The notes beneath the pieces were generated by a model, which made no database searches, was not told the origin of the DNA, and saw nothing but the letters and a program-made list of their open reading frames with translations. DNA of 58,977 bases, from assembly GCA_011321845.1 (NCBI GenBank), contig DROQ01000131.1, forward strand, positions 1-58,977, written 5' to 3'. A program made the position numbers and the translations under genes. This DNA comes from Planctomycetota bacterium. Its GTDB lineage: Bacteria > Planctomycetota > UBA1135 > GCA-002748355. Below, piece after piece: positions 1-8,134 of this stretch; the first letter of the stretch is position 1; each line of letters opens with the position of its first letter.

Positions 1-2
1 AT

Positions 3-269
3 CGAATCGCTGACCACGCTCCAAACACCAATTGGGATGGCTTCCGCTACAATTGCGAGGTGCAGTTCCCTCAGACTCTCAATTGGAGCAACCTGCAATC
101 TTTCCTCGTTTCCAATGATGGGGAAGGGCTCAACGCGGCTTCTAGTAAGGCCGAGGCTCGAAGAGCCAAGTACTTTGAAAAGCCAGCTTCGACGATCGTG
201 AGTAAAAAAGCCTTTTTGAAGGCTTTGGAAGGCTCCCGAAGTTGGATGAAGAAGAAGGCTGGAAAGTAA
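3..269 (+). CDS. C-terminal end of an unrecognised protein (5' truncated)
   Basis: The frame is open from base 3 to a TAA at 267-269, giving about 88 residues with no upstream stop, so the start lies outside the window. The visible tail is polar, with Trp/Asn-rich stretches (NTNWDGF, TLNWSNLQ) and a basic end (SWMKKKAGK). I do not recognise a family. It is followed directly by a terminator-like hairpin at 279-300, which fits this being the real end of a transcription unit. An internal GTG at 60 could start a short ORF, but the reading continues unbroken upstream of it. Confidence 0.5.
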   Translation, partial: RIADHAPNTNWDGFRYNCEVQFPQTLNWSNLQSFLVSNDGEGLNAASSKAEARRAKYFEKPASTIVSKKAFLKALEGSRSWMKKKAGK

Positions 270-278
270 TGAAAGATC

Positions 279-308
279 GGGCCTTCCGAGAGGAAGGTCC
301 GAGGTTTT
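279..308 (+). terminator. Hairpin terminator after the first partial gene
   Basis: GGGCCTTCC (279-287), a GAGA loop and GGAAGGTCC (292-300) form a 9-bp stem with one G-T wobble, followed by GAGGTTTTG. It sits 9 bases after the upstream stop codon and ahead of the next gene's ribosome binding site. Confidence 0.6.
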
Positions 309-332
309 GTGGCGGGGGGAGGAGGCTTAATT

Positions 333-1991
333 ATGAAAAAGCGAATGGGGTTTTGGGGCTTTTGCTTGATTCTTGGTACTTCACTGTCCGCCCAATTCCA
401 GGCTTTCCCTGGTACTCCGCTTGACGCGAGAAATGACTTTCACCCCTTCGTAAATGGAGGGGGGGCTTTTTTTGATGTTAATGGCGATGGTATTATTGAT
501 CGTGTTGGGTCAGAATCGATATACTGGGATAAGAATAAATGGGTAACCACTGCCCCAGGAGTTTGGATCGGCCGAAAAAACTTTGGGTTTGAGGAGAGAT
601 CCAAGCCCTATAGCCAACCTAGGATTTTTTCTTGGGTGAATTTTGCGATTGCCCATACCTATCGAAATGTCGGATATAATTTCTCCTTTTGGGATATCAA
701 CGGGGATGGTAAGCGAGATTATTTTGACTTTTCCAGTAGCTCAGCTGCCAACATTTCCTACAACAACTTTGCCTACCTTTACGATCCGAAAAACCCCAAG
801 AAGTTTGTTTTAAAGAAAAACATCTTGAGCTGTGCGAATGCCCTTCGCTTTACGATGCTCCAGGGAGATTTCAATGGGGATGGGCACCAGGATCTTTATG
901 TGCTGAGATACCTGCCTGCAACTTCCACCTACACCCCTTATCTTGGGATTTGGCAAAAGCCTGGGGTCTTTGTGGACCGTTCCTCCACCGCATTTCCTGC
1001 AACCTTGCCCTATACGCAGACGGGTTTTTATCAAGCCGCCATGGATTTAGAGGGGGATGGAGATCTGGATCTCCTCTTTTTTCCCATTGGCCAACCGGAC
1101 AACACCCCAGTGGTGTTGGAAAATGATGGCAAGGCAAGATTCAAAATCGTGAAGAAGAAGTTTCCCCCCTTTACGGCGAAGACCCCGGGCACTTGGGGGG
1201 GGACGGCAGCCGACATCGATGGGGATGGGGACCAGGACCTTGCCATCTGTACCTACTTCCCCACCAACTTCAACTCATCCATCCCTCCTCCCTCCCGGAT
1301 CTGGTGGAACGATGGGAAGGGGAATTTCTTGACCGAGACCTCTTTTCGTGTTCCTCATCAATGGGGCAGAACCCATCCCCCCTTTATCTTCGACTATGAC
1401 CTGGATGGAGACTTGGATCTGGTTTATCCCCAATGGTGGGGTGCCAATCGAAGGATCAACACGGTCCCCATAGAGAACAAGGGGAACCACAAGTTCGTGG
1501 AGCACACAGATGGCTTGCAACCCCTTTCGATGCAAGATCCCTTTAGCTGGGGAATTGTGATCGACTTGGATCACGATGGGGACCTGGACCTTTTTACCCA
1601 TGTTCTTACAACAAGAGGAAGTCGGTACTTCTTCAACACCCACCACCAGCTTTGTGTCCCCAAGGACCCGGTGTTGGGGAAGAGTTTCTTGATGGATTAC
1701 TATGTCCAACCCGGGGTGCGCTTTTTGTTCGCGTATGCCGGGCTCAAGCTGCTGCCCAAGGGGATCTCCTTTCCCAAGCTCGGAAAGTGGTGGCTGGACC
1801 CCTCCTCGATGCTATTGTTGTTCCGCATCTTCTGTCTCGGCTCCAAGGAGGAGCATCGGGTAGAGATCACGATTCCCAACAATCCTCAGCTTGTGGGTTT
1901 AAAGATCTATACGCAGGGCCTGATCCTGGATCTCCCCACCCAGGAGTTTTGGGCCACAACCTTTTTTGAGAACAGGATCAAGGCGAAGTAG
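333..1991 (+). CDS. Secreted VCBS/FG-GAP repeat protein
   Basis: A 552-residue exported protein of unknown target. The start is ATG 333, preceded by a GGAGG-type site in the purine run at 315-325. Translation opens with a signal peptide (MKKRMGFWGFCLILGTSLSA, likely cut before Gln21). At least seven acidic calcium-binding-type motifs of the form DxNGDG/DxDGDxD follow, including DVNGDG, DINGDG, DFNGDG, DLEGDGDLD, DIDGDGDQD, DYDLDGDLD and DLDHDGDLD. They are spaced as in VCBS/FG-GAP beta-propeller blades. The C-terminal ~120 residues lack the motif and contain a hydrophobic stretch. Family members are extracellular or surface proteins; no catalytic domain is visible. The 5' half looks more AT-rich than its neighbours. 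Confidence 0.85.
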   Translation: MKKRMGFWGFCLILGTSLSAQFQAFPGTPLDARNDFHPFVNGGGAFFDVNGDGIIDRVGSESIYWDKNKWVTTAPGVWIGRKNFGFEERSKPYSQPRIFSWVNFAIAHTYRNVGYNFSFWDINGDGKRDYFDFSSSSAANISYNNFAYLYDPKNPKKFVLKKNILSCANALRFTMLQGDFNGDGHQDLYVLRYLPATSTYTPYLGIWQKPGVFVDRSSTAFPATLPYTQTGFYQAAMDLEGDGDLDLLFFPIGQPDNTPVVLENDGKARFKIVKKKFPPFTAKTPGTWGGTAADIDGDGDQDLAICTYFPTNFNSSIPPPSRIWWNDGKGNFLTETSFRVPHQWGRTHPPFIFDYDLDGDLDLVYPQWWGANRRINTVPIENKGNHKFVEHTDGLQPLSMQDPFSWGIVIDLDHDGDLDLFTHVLTTRGSRYFFNTHHQLCVPKDPVLGKSFLMDYYVQPGVRFLFAYAGLKLLPKGISFPKLGKWWLDPSSMLLLFRIFCLGSKEEHRVEITIPNNPQLVGLKIYTQGLILDLPTQEFWATTFFENRIKAK

Positions 1992-2400
1992 TACCCTGAC
2001 TCATACTCTTTCAGAGCCGAGGGGAGTCTTTCCTCCAACGAGACCATGGACCCTTCCCTGATTTTGGACACTGGGGCCAGGGCCGGGGCGGGTGTGGGAA
2101 GTAGTGGAGCCAGCCTGAAGGTAAAAGCCGTTGCGGACAGGGACGGCTTAAGAAAGATCCGGGCTGAACTCGGAATCCTCCAAAGGCTTTGGCCGACTTC
2201 GCCGAAGGCGCCTGAGGCCAAAGCCTTTGGAGGATTCCGAGCCGGGCGGAGAAAGGGAGCGCCCTCCTAGGAGCGAGAAAGACAGCCGGTTGGGTGGGGC
2301 AGCCCGGCAGACTGCTGAGGTCGGGCGGAAAGAACTTTCAGGCTGCTCAGGTCGGACGCTGGATTTCGCCAGACGGTTCGACTCAGGGCTCAGGTCAAGC
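1992..2400. other. Convergent intergenic region without a credible gene
   Basis: This 409-base gap lies between the ends of the VCBS gene and serC. Short ORFs exist on both strands, but none has a ribosome site or recognisable protein, and the minus-strand one overlaps the VCBS gene. The clear content is the long inverted repeat at 2169-2241. A weak direct repeat of about 20 bases also occurs near 2309 and 2339 (CAGACTGCTGAGGTCGG against CAGGCTGCTCAGGTCGG). Confidence 0.7.
2169..2241. repeat. 26-bp perfect inverted repeat (large hairpin)
   Basis: The arm at 2169-2194 is the exact reverse complement of the arm at 2216-2241. The 21-base loop holds a nested mini-hairpin, CGCC-GAA-GGCG (about 2200-2210). 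It lies between converging genes, so it could end transcription from both sides, although no T-run flanks it. Its nested GCCGAAGGC core and its GGCCAAAGCC segments resemble the central hairpin of the array at 7924-7952. Confidence 0.85.
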
Positions 2401-3444
2401 CTATGCCCCCAGGGATTCGAGCAGGGCCTCCAGCTCCTCGGGGCGGTGGGCGGGGAAGTTGGCGATGCGGATGGCCTGGTCGGCGAGGGGGCCGTAGCCC
2501 TTGCCGAGAAGGAAGCCCTGGTCCAGGGCGCTTTGGTGCAGGGTCTTGGGATCGGGGACGAGGAAGTTGTGGACCGTCCGGGAGCGCCAGGCCGGGTCTT
2601 GGACGTAGTAGGGGCCGATCTCGGGCTGGGCCTCCTGGAGGAGGGCGTTCTTGGACGCGCTCTCCCGGTCGATCTCGTCCTGGTCGTAGGCGTCCATGCG
2701 GGCGTCCAGGAGGTAGAGGGCGAGCATGTTGGGAGTCTCGATGGGGCGGCCCTCGGCGAGGCCTTGGGCCTGGGCCCTGAGGTCGGCCCAGGGGGCGATG
2801 TTTCCTTGGGTCCGCGGGATCCGGGCGAGGGCGCGGGGGCCGGCGAGGATGAGGGCGAGGCCGGCGGGGAGGCCGAGGCACTTCTGCACGGAGGCGAACC
2901 AGAGGTCGGCCTGGGCGAGGGGGAGGCGGGGGCCGCCGAGGGAGGAGGTGGCGTCGACGACCAGGAGGGGATCGGGCCAGCGGGCGCGCAGGGACGCGAG
3001 TTCCTGGCTGGGCCAGGCCGAGCCGGTGGCGGTCTCGTTGTGGGTCAGGGCGATGAGGCGGCATGAGGCGGGGGGCTGGGCCTTTTGCCAGGGGAGGGCG
3101 CGGCGCTCCTCGCCTTCGAAGATCTCGGGCCTGAGGCCGAGAGCCCTGGAAGTCTGGGCGAAGCGCCGGGCGAAAGCCCCGTGGACGAGGTGGAGGCTGG
3201 CTTCGGGTCCCAGGTTGCGGAGCAGGATCTCCATGGCCGCGGTGGCGCTCGGGGCGAAGAGGACCTGGAAGTCCGCGGGTGCCCCCAGCCTGGCCAGGAT
3301 CCTGGAGCGCAGGGCGATGAGCATGTCTCGAAACTCGGGGGCGCGGTGGGAACGGCTGAGGAGGTCGCTCCCGGCGAGGGCCAGGAGGGCTCGCTGCACC
3401 GAGGGGTGGAGGGCGGAGGGGCCGGGGTTGAAGGAGATCGGCAT
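2401..3444 (-). CDS. serC: Phosphoserine aminotransferase (class V)
   Basis: A 347-residue PLP-dependent transaminase predicted to convert 3-phosphohydroxypyruvate and glutamate to O-phosphoserine, step two of serine synthesis. Visible signs are the N-terminal NPGPSALH, the class V aspartate context VVDATSSLGG, and the candidate Schiff-base lysine in ASVQKCLG. A C-terminal IRIANFPAHRPEE helix region ends it. The length fits SerC. It is the last gene of a minus-strand operon, 8 bases after serA, with a serB-like gene upstream, which supports SerC over other class V transaminases such as alanine-glyoxylate aminotransferase. Confidence 0.85.
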   Translation of the reverse strand: MPISFNPGPSALHPSVQRALLALAGSDLLSRSHRAPEFRDMLIALRSRILARLGAPADFQVLFAPSATAAMEILLRNLGPEASLHLVHGAFARRFAQTSRALGLRPEIFEGEERRALPWQKAQPPASCRLIALTHNETATGSAWPSQELASLRARWPDPLLVVDATSSLGGPRLPLAQADLWFASVQKCLGLPAGLALILAGPRALARIPRTQGNIAPWADLRAQAQGLAEGRPIETPNMLALYLLDARMDAYDQDEIDRESASKNALLQEAQPEIGPYYVQDPAWRSRTVHNFLVPDPKTLHQSALDQGFLLGKGYGPLADQAIRIANFPAHRPEELEALLESLGA

Positions 3445-3452
3445 GTCGGGAC

Positions 3453-4682
3453 TCAGAAGAGGATGCGGGCGCGTAGGGTGCCGGGGATGGCTCTCAGCTC
3501 CTGGAGGATCTCCTTGCCGTTTTCGGCAGGGGCGATGTCGATGACCACGTAGCCCAGGTCTCTTCTGGTCTCCAGGTTTTGGCCGAGGATGTTGAGGCCA
3601 TGGTTGCCGAGGCAGCGGTTGATTTGGCGGAGAACGCCGGGCTCGTTGCGGTGGATGTGGAGGAGGCGGTGGGCGCCCGGGTGGGGGCCCAGGCCGAGCT
3701 GGGGGAAGTTGACAGCCCCGAGGCTGGTCCCCTGGTCGCTGAAGCTGATGAGGCGATGGGAGACTTCGCGGGCGATGTTCTCCTGGGCTTCCTCGGTGGA
3801 GCCGCCGATGTGGGGGGTCAGGATGACGTTTCTCTTGTGCTGGAGGGGGGAGTGGAAGGGTTCGTCCTTGGCCTTGGGTTCGCTCGGGAAGACGTCGATG
3901 GCGGCGCCTCCGATCCTCCCCTGGTCGAGAGCGGTGGCCAGGGCCTGGTGGTCCACGACCATCCCCCGGCTGGTGTTGATGAGGTAGGAGCCGGGTTTCA
4001 TGAGGGCCAGCTCCTCGGGGCCGATCATGCCGCGGGTTTTGGGGGTGTCGGGGACATGGAGACTCAAAAGGTCAACCTGGGGAAGGAGTTCCTGGAGGGA
4101 GGAGGTGGGGCGGGCGTTGCCCAGGGGGAGCCTGGGCTCGATGTCGTAGAAGAGGACGCGCAGACCGAGGGCCTCGGCGAGGATGGAGACCTGGCTGCCG
4201 ATGTGGCCGTAGCCGACGACGCCGAGGGTCTTGCCGCGCAGCTCGTGGCTGCCCTTTGCGGTCTTTTGCCAACGCCCTTGGTGGGCTTCGCGGGTTTTGT
4301 CGGGGATGCCTCGGATGAGCATGATGGCGAAGCCCAGGACGAGTTCGGCCACCGAACGGGTGTTGGAGTGGGGGGCGTTGAAGACGGGGATCCCCACTTT
4401 CGCTGCGGCGGCGAGGTCGACCTGGTCCGTGCCGATGCAGAAGCAGCCGATGCAGAAGAGACGGTTGCCGAGGTCGAGAAGCTCCTGGGGGATCTGGGTG
4501 CGGGAGCGGATCCCCAGGATGTGGCTGTTCCGGACCAGGTCCTGGAGTTCCTCGGGGCCGGGGGCGTGGGGGAGGCGTTGGACCTGGCTGTAGCCCTGCT
4601 CGCGAAAGATCTCTTCCGCGATGGGGTGGATGGACTCGCAGAGGACGACGCGGATGCGGTCCTTGGGGAGGGAGAGTTTCAT
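3453..4682 (-). CDS. serA: D-3-phosphoglycerate dehydrogenase
   Basis: A 409-residue enzyme for the first committed step of serine synthesis, oxidising 3-phosphoglycerate with NAD. The start is ATG 4682, overlapping the upstream gene's stop as ATGA; a longer reading upstream is only an open frame. The NAD loop is GYGHIG (157-162). The catalytic triad of the D-2-hydroxyacid dehydrogenases is R239 (INTSRG), E268 (PSEP) and H291 (TPHIGGST), each one residue from the E. coli SerA numbering. A C-terminal ACT-like domain (about 335-409, with HRNEPGVL) suggests serine feedback. It is the short, E. coli-type SerA. Confidence 0.95.
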   Translation of the reverse strand: MKLSLPKDRIRVVLCESIHPIAEEIFREQGYSQVQRLPHAPGPEELQDLVRNSHILGIRSRTQIPQELLDLGNRLFCIGCFCIGTDQVDLAAAAKVGIPVFNAPHSNTRSVAELVLGFAIMLIRGIPDKTREAHQGRWQKTAKGSHELRGKTLGVVGYGHIGSQVSILAEALGLRVLFYDIEPRLPLGNARPTSSLQELLPQVDLLSLHVPDTPKTRGMIGPEELALMKPGSYLINTSRGMVVDHQALATALDQGRIGGAAIDVFPSEPKAKDEPFHSPLQHKRNVILTPHIGGSTEEAQENIAREVSHRLISFSDQGTSLGAVNFPQLGLGPHPGAHRLLHIHRNEPGVLRQINRCLGNHGLNILGQNLETRRDLGYVVIDIAPAENGKEILQELRAIPGTLRARILF

Positions 4683-5362
4683 GGACGCGGGTCCTTTTGG
4701 GCCAGGAGATCCTGGACCAGAGCCTGGAGGCTGGGGAGGTCCGGGGCTTCGGGGCAGTCGCCGCGGAGAATCTCGGGGCGGCGGGCGTAAAGAGTGAAGG
4801 CGATGAAGTGATCGACGAGGCCGGCTTCCCAGACGGCGCGGTCGGTGGCCCCGTCCCCGATGAGGAGGGAGGGGGAGGGGAAGCGGAGGCCGCTTTTCCG
4901 CATGCCGGCGACCTTGGAGCTGTGGTAGCCTTCTCCGGGGGGAAAGCCCAGGAACCTGCCCGCCCGGTCGAAGCGCGCCTCGACAGCATGCACCCGGTCC
5001 TCGGGGATCCCCAGGATCCGGGCGCTGGGGAGGATGCTGAGGGCGAAGCCCCCGCTCAGGATGTGCAGCTCCAAGCCCCGGCGGGCGAGTTCCCCCACCC
5101 AGGCCCGCAGGGCGGGGTCCAGCTCGCGGGCGCATTGCTCCCCCAGGGCGGCGAGGTCGGAGCGGCTGGGAGCGGCCAGGCGCAGTTTGGCCTCGAGGGC
5201 CTCCTGGAAGGGAACCTCCCCCGCCATGCCTTTTTGGGTCCAGGCCCGGGCCTGGGCGGCCTTGTCGGGCTGATCCCGGAACCGCTCCTCCACCCAGGAG
5301 GTGAAGCTCTCCCTTGGGACGAGGGTGCTGTCGAAGTCGAACACGACGGTCGCCTGGCGCAT
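4679..5362 (-). CDS. serB: HAD phosphatase, likely phosphoserine phosphatase
   Basis: A 227-residue HAD-superfamily enzyme predicted to hydrolyse phosphoserine to serine. The start ATG 5362 places motif I at the N-terminus: VFDFDSTLV, with D9 as nucleophile and D11 as acid/base. Motif II is ILSGG, the motif III lysine is probably in SSKVAG, and motif IV is IGDGATD. The helical cap lies between motifs I and II. Being first in an operon with serA and serC makes the serine assignment strong, though the HAD family is promiscuous. The stop overlaps the serA start by ATGA. The 66-base gap to the divergent rluA-type gene must hold both promoters. Confidence 0.85.
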   Translation of the reverse strand: MRQATVVFDFDSTLVPRESFTSWVEERFRDQPDKAAQARAWTQKGMAGEVPFQEALEAKLRLAAPSRSDLAALGEQCARELDPALRAWVGELARRGLELHILSGGFALSILPSARILGIPEDRVHAVEARFDRAGRFLGFPPGEGYHSSKVAGMRKSGLRFPSPSLLIGDGATDRAVWEAGLVDHFIAFTLYARRPEILRGDCPEAPDLPSLQALVQDLLAQKDPRP

Positions 5363-5428
5363 CCGCGAAATCTTAACCTTGGATATTCCGGGACTCGAGC
5401 GATCTGCTAAGCTCTTTCGCCCCTTTCT

Positions 5429-6571
5429 ATGGAGGAAGGGGAGAAAGAGGGAAGGAAGAGGAGCGACTTGGCAAGGCGAGAGATCGGTGAGGAGTGTTAC
5501 GAGGTGGGGCCGAGCGAGCACAGGCTCTATGCCCAGGACGCCCTCGAACTGTGGTTGCCGGAGATCCATAGACCGGCGCTCCGGCGTCTTCTCCGGGACG
5601 GCAAGGTCCTGCGCAACGGCATGCCCCTCGAGCCCCGGGAGCGGGTGAGGGAGGGAGATCTGCTCTCCTTCGTGGAGGAGGTGGACCTCGCCGAGCTGCC
5701 CCGGTTCCAGAAGAAGGACAAGAGGACCCCGCTGGACAAGCCGGAGGTCCTCTTCGAGGACGAGTCCTGCCTGGTCCTCCAAAAACCCAGCGGGCTAGGC
5801 TCTGTCCCCGACCGGATCGGCGACACGAGCGTGCACCAAAGGCTGGGCGCATGGTTCGGGGAGGAGGCCGACCTCCGCATCGTGCACCGCCTCGACAAGG
5901 GGACCTCGGGCGCTCTCATCCTCGCCAAGGGGAGGGAGGCGGCCAAGGCCTTCGACCTGGCCTTCCGGGAGAAGAGGATCCACAAGTCCTACCTGGCGCT
6001 TGTTCGTGGGATTCCGCACCTGGACGTTTTTTCCTGCAAGGAAAGGATCGGCCGCACGCTGCGGGGTGGCAAGGTTCGCACGGGACCCGGCAAGGGATCG
6101 CGGGAGGCGCACACCGATTTCCGCGTTCTGGACCGCTTCCGCGGCTTCGCCTTGCTCGAGGCTCGCCCGCGGACCGGGCGCATGCACCAGATCCGGGTCC
6201 ACCTCCTGCGCCTGGGGCTGCCTCTCGCGGTGGAACCGCTCTACACCAAGGCGAAGGGGCTCTACCTGCACGAGTTCAAGAAGGACTACCGCAAGCGGCC
6301 CAGCCACGAGGAGAAGCCCTTGATCGCGAGGCTCAGCCTCCACGCGGTCTACCTCCGCTTCGTTTCACCGGCTTCGGGGGAGGAAGTGCAGGTCATCGCC
6401 GAGCCTCCCAAGGACTTTCGGGTGGTGCTTGCCAAGCTGAACAAGTTCGCCTGCATCCCCGGGGAGAGGGCGGCCAAGCCTTCCTATTGTTTCGAGGACG
6501 AAGACGCGGCTTTTCGTCCGGAGGGCGGGACGGAGAGCGGGATGGAGGGCGGGACGGAGGACGGGGCATGA
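5429..6571 (+). CDS. RluA-family 23S rRNA/tRNA pseudouridine synthase
   Basis: A 380-residue RNA-modifying enzyme that isomerises uridine to pseudouridine. An S4-like RNA-binding region occupies about 35-85 (LPEIHRPALRRLLRDGKV). The catalytic RluA motif HRLDKGTSG places the nucleophilic aspartate at D156. RTGRMHQIRVHL (binding site region) and PLYTK follow. The substrate (RluA, RluC or RluD site) cannot be read from the sequence. The C-terminus ends in a low-complexity GGTESGMEGGTEDGA tail. The stop overlaps the truD start as ATGA, so the two pseudouridine synthases are translationally coupled. Confidence 0.9.
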   Translation: MEEGEKEGRKRSDLARREIGEECYEVGPSEHRLYAQDALELWLPEIHRPALRRLLRDGKVLRNGMPLEPRERVREGDLLSFVEEVDLAELPRFQKKDKRTPLDKPEVLFEDESCLVLQKPSGLGSVPDRIGDTSVHQRLGAWFGEEADLRIVHRLDKGTSGALILAKGREAAKAFDLAFREKRIHKSYLALVRGIPHLDVFSCKERIGRTLRGGKVRTGPGKGSREAHTDFRVLDRFRGFALLEARPRTGRMHQIRVHLLRLGLPLAVEPLYTKAKGLYLHEFKKDYRKRPSHEEKPLIARLSLHAVYLRFVSPASGEEVQVIAEPPKDFRVVLAKLNKFACIPGERAAKPSYCFEDEDAAFRPEGGTESGMEGGTEDGA

Positions 6572-7779
6572 AGGTCAAGCAGAGCGCGGGGGACTTCATC
6601 GTCTCCGAGATTCTCGAATTCCCCAAGGATCCTGGGGGCAGGTTCCACATCCACAAGCTCAAGAAGTCCAAGCTCTCGACCCATGAGGCCATTGACCGGA
6701 TCTGCCGGGTGACGGGTTTGGGTCGGGGAGCCATCGCCTTCGCAGGGCTCAAGGACCGGCAGGGGAGGACGGAGCAGTGGATCTCCATCGAAGGCAAGCG
6801 GGTGACGATCGACGAGGCCGACCTCAAGGTCTTCTGCGTGGGGCGCTCGGCCAGGAAGATCGACTCCACCATGTCCAAAGGCAACCGCTTCAAGGTTGTG
6901 GTCCGGGACCTCAAGGAGCGGGAGCTGGTCTCCTTCGATCGGAACCTCGCGGTCGTGCAGAAGTTCGGCCTGCCAAACTATTTCGACGATCAGCGCTTTC
7001 GCTGTCTGGAGCAGGGGCAGGGGTTCATCCTGTTGGACTTGCTGAGGGGGCGGACGGATGTCGCTCTGAGGCGCCTGCTTGCCAGCAAGACCCCGGCGGG
7101 GAAGCGGGAGACGGGGGACGCTAAGTTGCGCCGGCTGCTGGATCGCTTCTGGGGTCAGTGGGAGGACTGCGGGAGGATCGCGCGGGGGCCGATGTACCAG
7201 AAGGTGTTCCGGCATTTGCAGAAGTTTCCGGAGGATTACGAAGGGGCGCTGGCCGAGGTGCCGGTGCGGACCAAGACGATCCATCTCTTCGCTTTCCAGT
7301 CCTTTCTCTGGAACCGGATGGTGGGGAAGGGCTTGATGGAGATGCTGGGGCGGCGGGGGGTGAGCCTTGCCTCGGTGGCGGGTCCGCTGTTTTGCTGGGG
7401 GGGAATGGAGGCGGAGCGCTTCGAGGAGCTGCGGGGGTTGGAACTGCCGCTGATCGATGGAGGGACGAGGGTGCGGGAGCCGGTGTTCCAGAAGGCGCTG
7501 ACGGAGCTGTTGGCGGAGAAGAAACTGAGCCTTGGGGATCTGGACGCCCTGCGCTTGCCGGGGTTTTGTTTGAAGGAGGAGATGCGCAGGTTGGTGTTGA
7601 AGCCGGAGGATCTGGAGGTGGGGCCGGTGGAGAAGGATGATCGGAACCGGGAGGCGAAGAAGCGGACGATTTCCTTTCGGTTGCCACGGGGGGCGTACGC
7701 GACGCTGGTGGTGAAGAGGTTGTTTGCGAAGGATGCGGGGGGGCGTCCACCTTGGGGAAGGCGAAGGCGGAGGAGGTAG
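6568..7779 (+). CDS. truD: tRNA pseudouridine(13) synthase TruD
   Basis: A 403-residue synthase that modifies U13 of tRNA. The start ATG 6568 overlaps the preceding stop; the same frame is open much further upstream but only antisense-like. The diagnostic TruD motif FAGLKDRQGRTEQW is present, with the catalytic aspartate at D63. PNYFDDQRF (substrate-binding) and FQSFLWNRMV follow, and the insertion domain that distinguishes TruD lies in between. The protein ends in an Arg-rich tail just before the TAG. That stop codon lies inside GTAGAA, which looks like a degraded outer unit of the hairpin array starting at 7787. Confidence 0.93.
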   Translation: MKVKQSAGDFIVSEILEFPKDPGGRFHIHKLKKSKLSTHEAIDRICRVTGLGRGAIAFAGLKDRQGRTEQWISIEGKRVTIDEADLKVFCVGRSARKIDSTMSKGNRFKVVVRDLKERELVSFDRNLAVVQKFGLPNYFDDQRFRCLEQGQGFILLDLLRGRTDVALRRLLASKTPAGKRETGDAKLRRLLDRFWGQWEDCGRIARGPMYQKVFRHLQKFPEDYEGALAEVPVRTKTIHLFAFQSFLWNRMVGKGLMEMLGRRGVSLASVAGPLFCWGGMEAERFEELRGLELPLIDGGTRVREPVFQKALTELLAEKKLSLGDLDALRLPGFCLKEEMRRLVLKPEDLEVGPVEKDDRNREAKKRTISFRLPRGAYATLVVKRLFAKDAGGRPPWGRRRRRR

Positions 7780-7786
7780 AAGGTTC

Positions 7787-7825
7787 GTAGAAAACGTCGG
7801 TAGAAAACGTCGGTAGAAAACGTCG
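7787..7825 (+). repeat. Left half-units: GTAGAAAACGTCG x3
   Basis: Three exact tandem 13-base copies of GTAGAAAACGTCG at 7787, 7800 and 7813. They equal the 5' half of the full hairpin unit that follows, so they lack the complementary arm. A more diverged version (GTAGAAGGTTC, 7776-7786) precedes them and supplies the truD stop codon. Confidence 0.9.
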
Positions 7826-7901
7826 GTAGAAAACGTCTCCAGACGTTTTGCGTAGAAAACGTCTCCAGACGTTTTTTGTAGGAAACGCCTCTGGCGTTTC
7901 T
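7826..7901 (+). repeat. Left full hairpin units
   Basis: Two 26-base units start at 7826 and 7852, each GTAG followed by AAAACGTC, TCCA and GACGTTTT (stems 7830-7837/7842-7849 and 7856-7863/7868-7875). A third, variant unit at 7878-7901 has arms GAAACGCC and GGCGTTTC around a TCT loop. The arms change together, so pairing is preserved. Confidence 0.9.
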
Positions 7902-7952
7902 GGAAAACCCGCAGGGTTTTCCGGGGGCCAAAAGCCGAAGGCTTTTGGCCCC
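7902..7952. repeat. Two central hairpins of the array
   Basis: GGAAAACCC-GCA-GGGTTTTCC (7902-7922) is followed by a 13-bp stem at 7924-7936/7940-7952 with a GAA loop (core AAAAGCC-GAA-GGCTTTT). Neither has GTAG. They form the axis at which the two oppositely oriented arms meet, and they could act as a bidirectional terminator. Confidence 0.85.
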
Positions 7953-8134
7953 AAAAAACACCTGGAGGTGTTTTCTACCCAAAACACCTGGAGGTGTTTT
8001 CTACCCAAAACACCTGGAGGTGTTTTCTACCCAAAACACCTGGAGGTGTTTTCTACCCAAAACACCTGGAGGTGTTTTCTACTCAAAACACCTGGAGGTG
8101 TTTTCTACATGAAACGCCTGGAGGCGTTCCCTAC
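7953..8134 (-). repeat. Right full hairpin units, seven copies
   Basis: Seven contiguous 26-base units at 7953, 7979, 8005, 8031, 8057, 8083 and 8109. Read on the minus strand, the inner six are GTAG, AAAACACC, TCCA, GGTGTTTT plus two variable bases. The outermost has arms of the AACGCC/GGCGTT type. Relative to the left arm, C-G pairs have become A-T pairs on both sides of the stem. Confidence 0.92.

Noticed and set aside
4683-5135. N-terminal extension of serA
   Set aside because: The extension is Pro/Arg-rich and overlaps the serB-like gene in another frame. ATG 4682 gives catalytic residue numbering matching E. coli SerA.
5851-6567. N-terminal extension of truD
   Set aside because: It would overlap the whole catalytic part of the RluA-family gene; TruD homology starts at ATG 6568.
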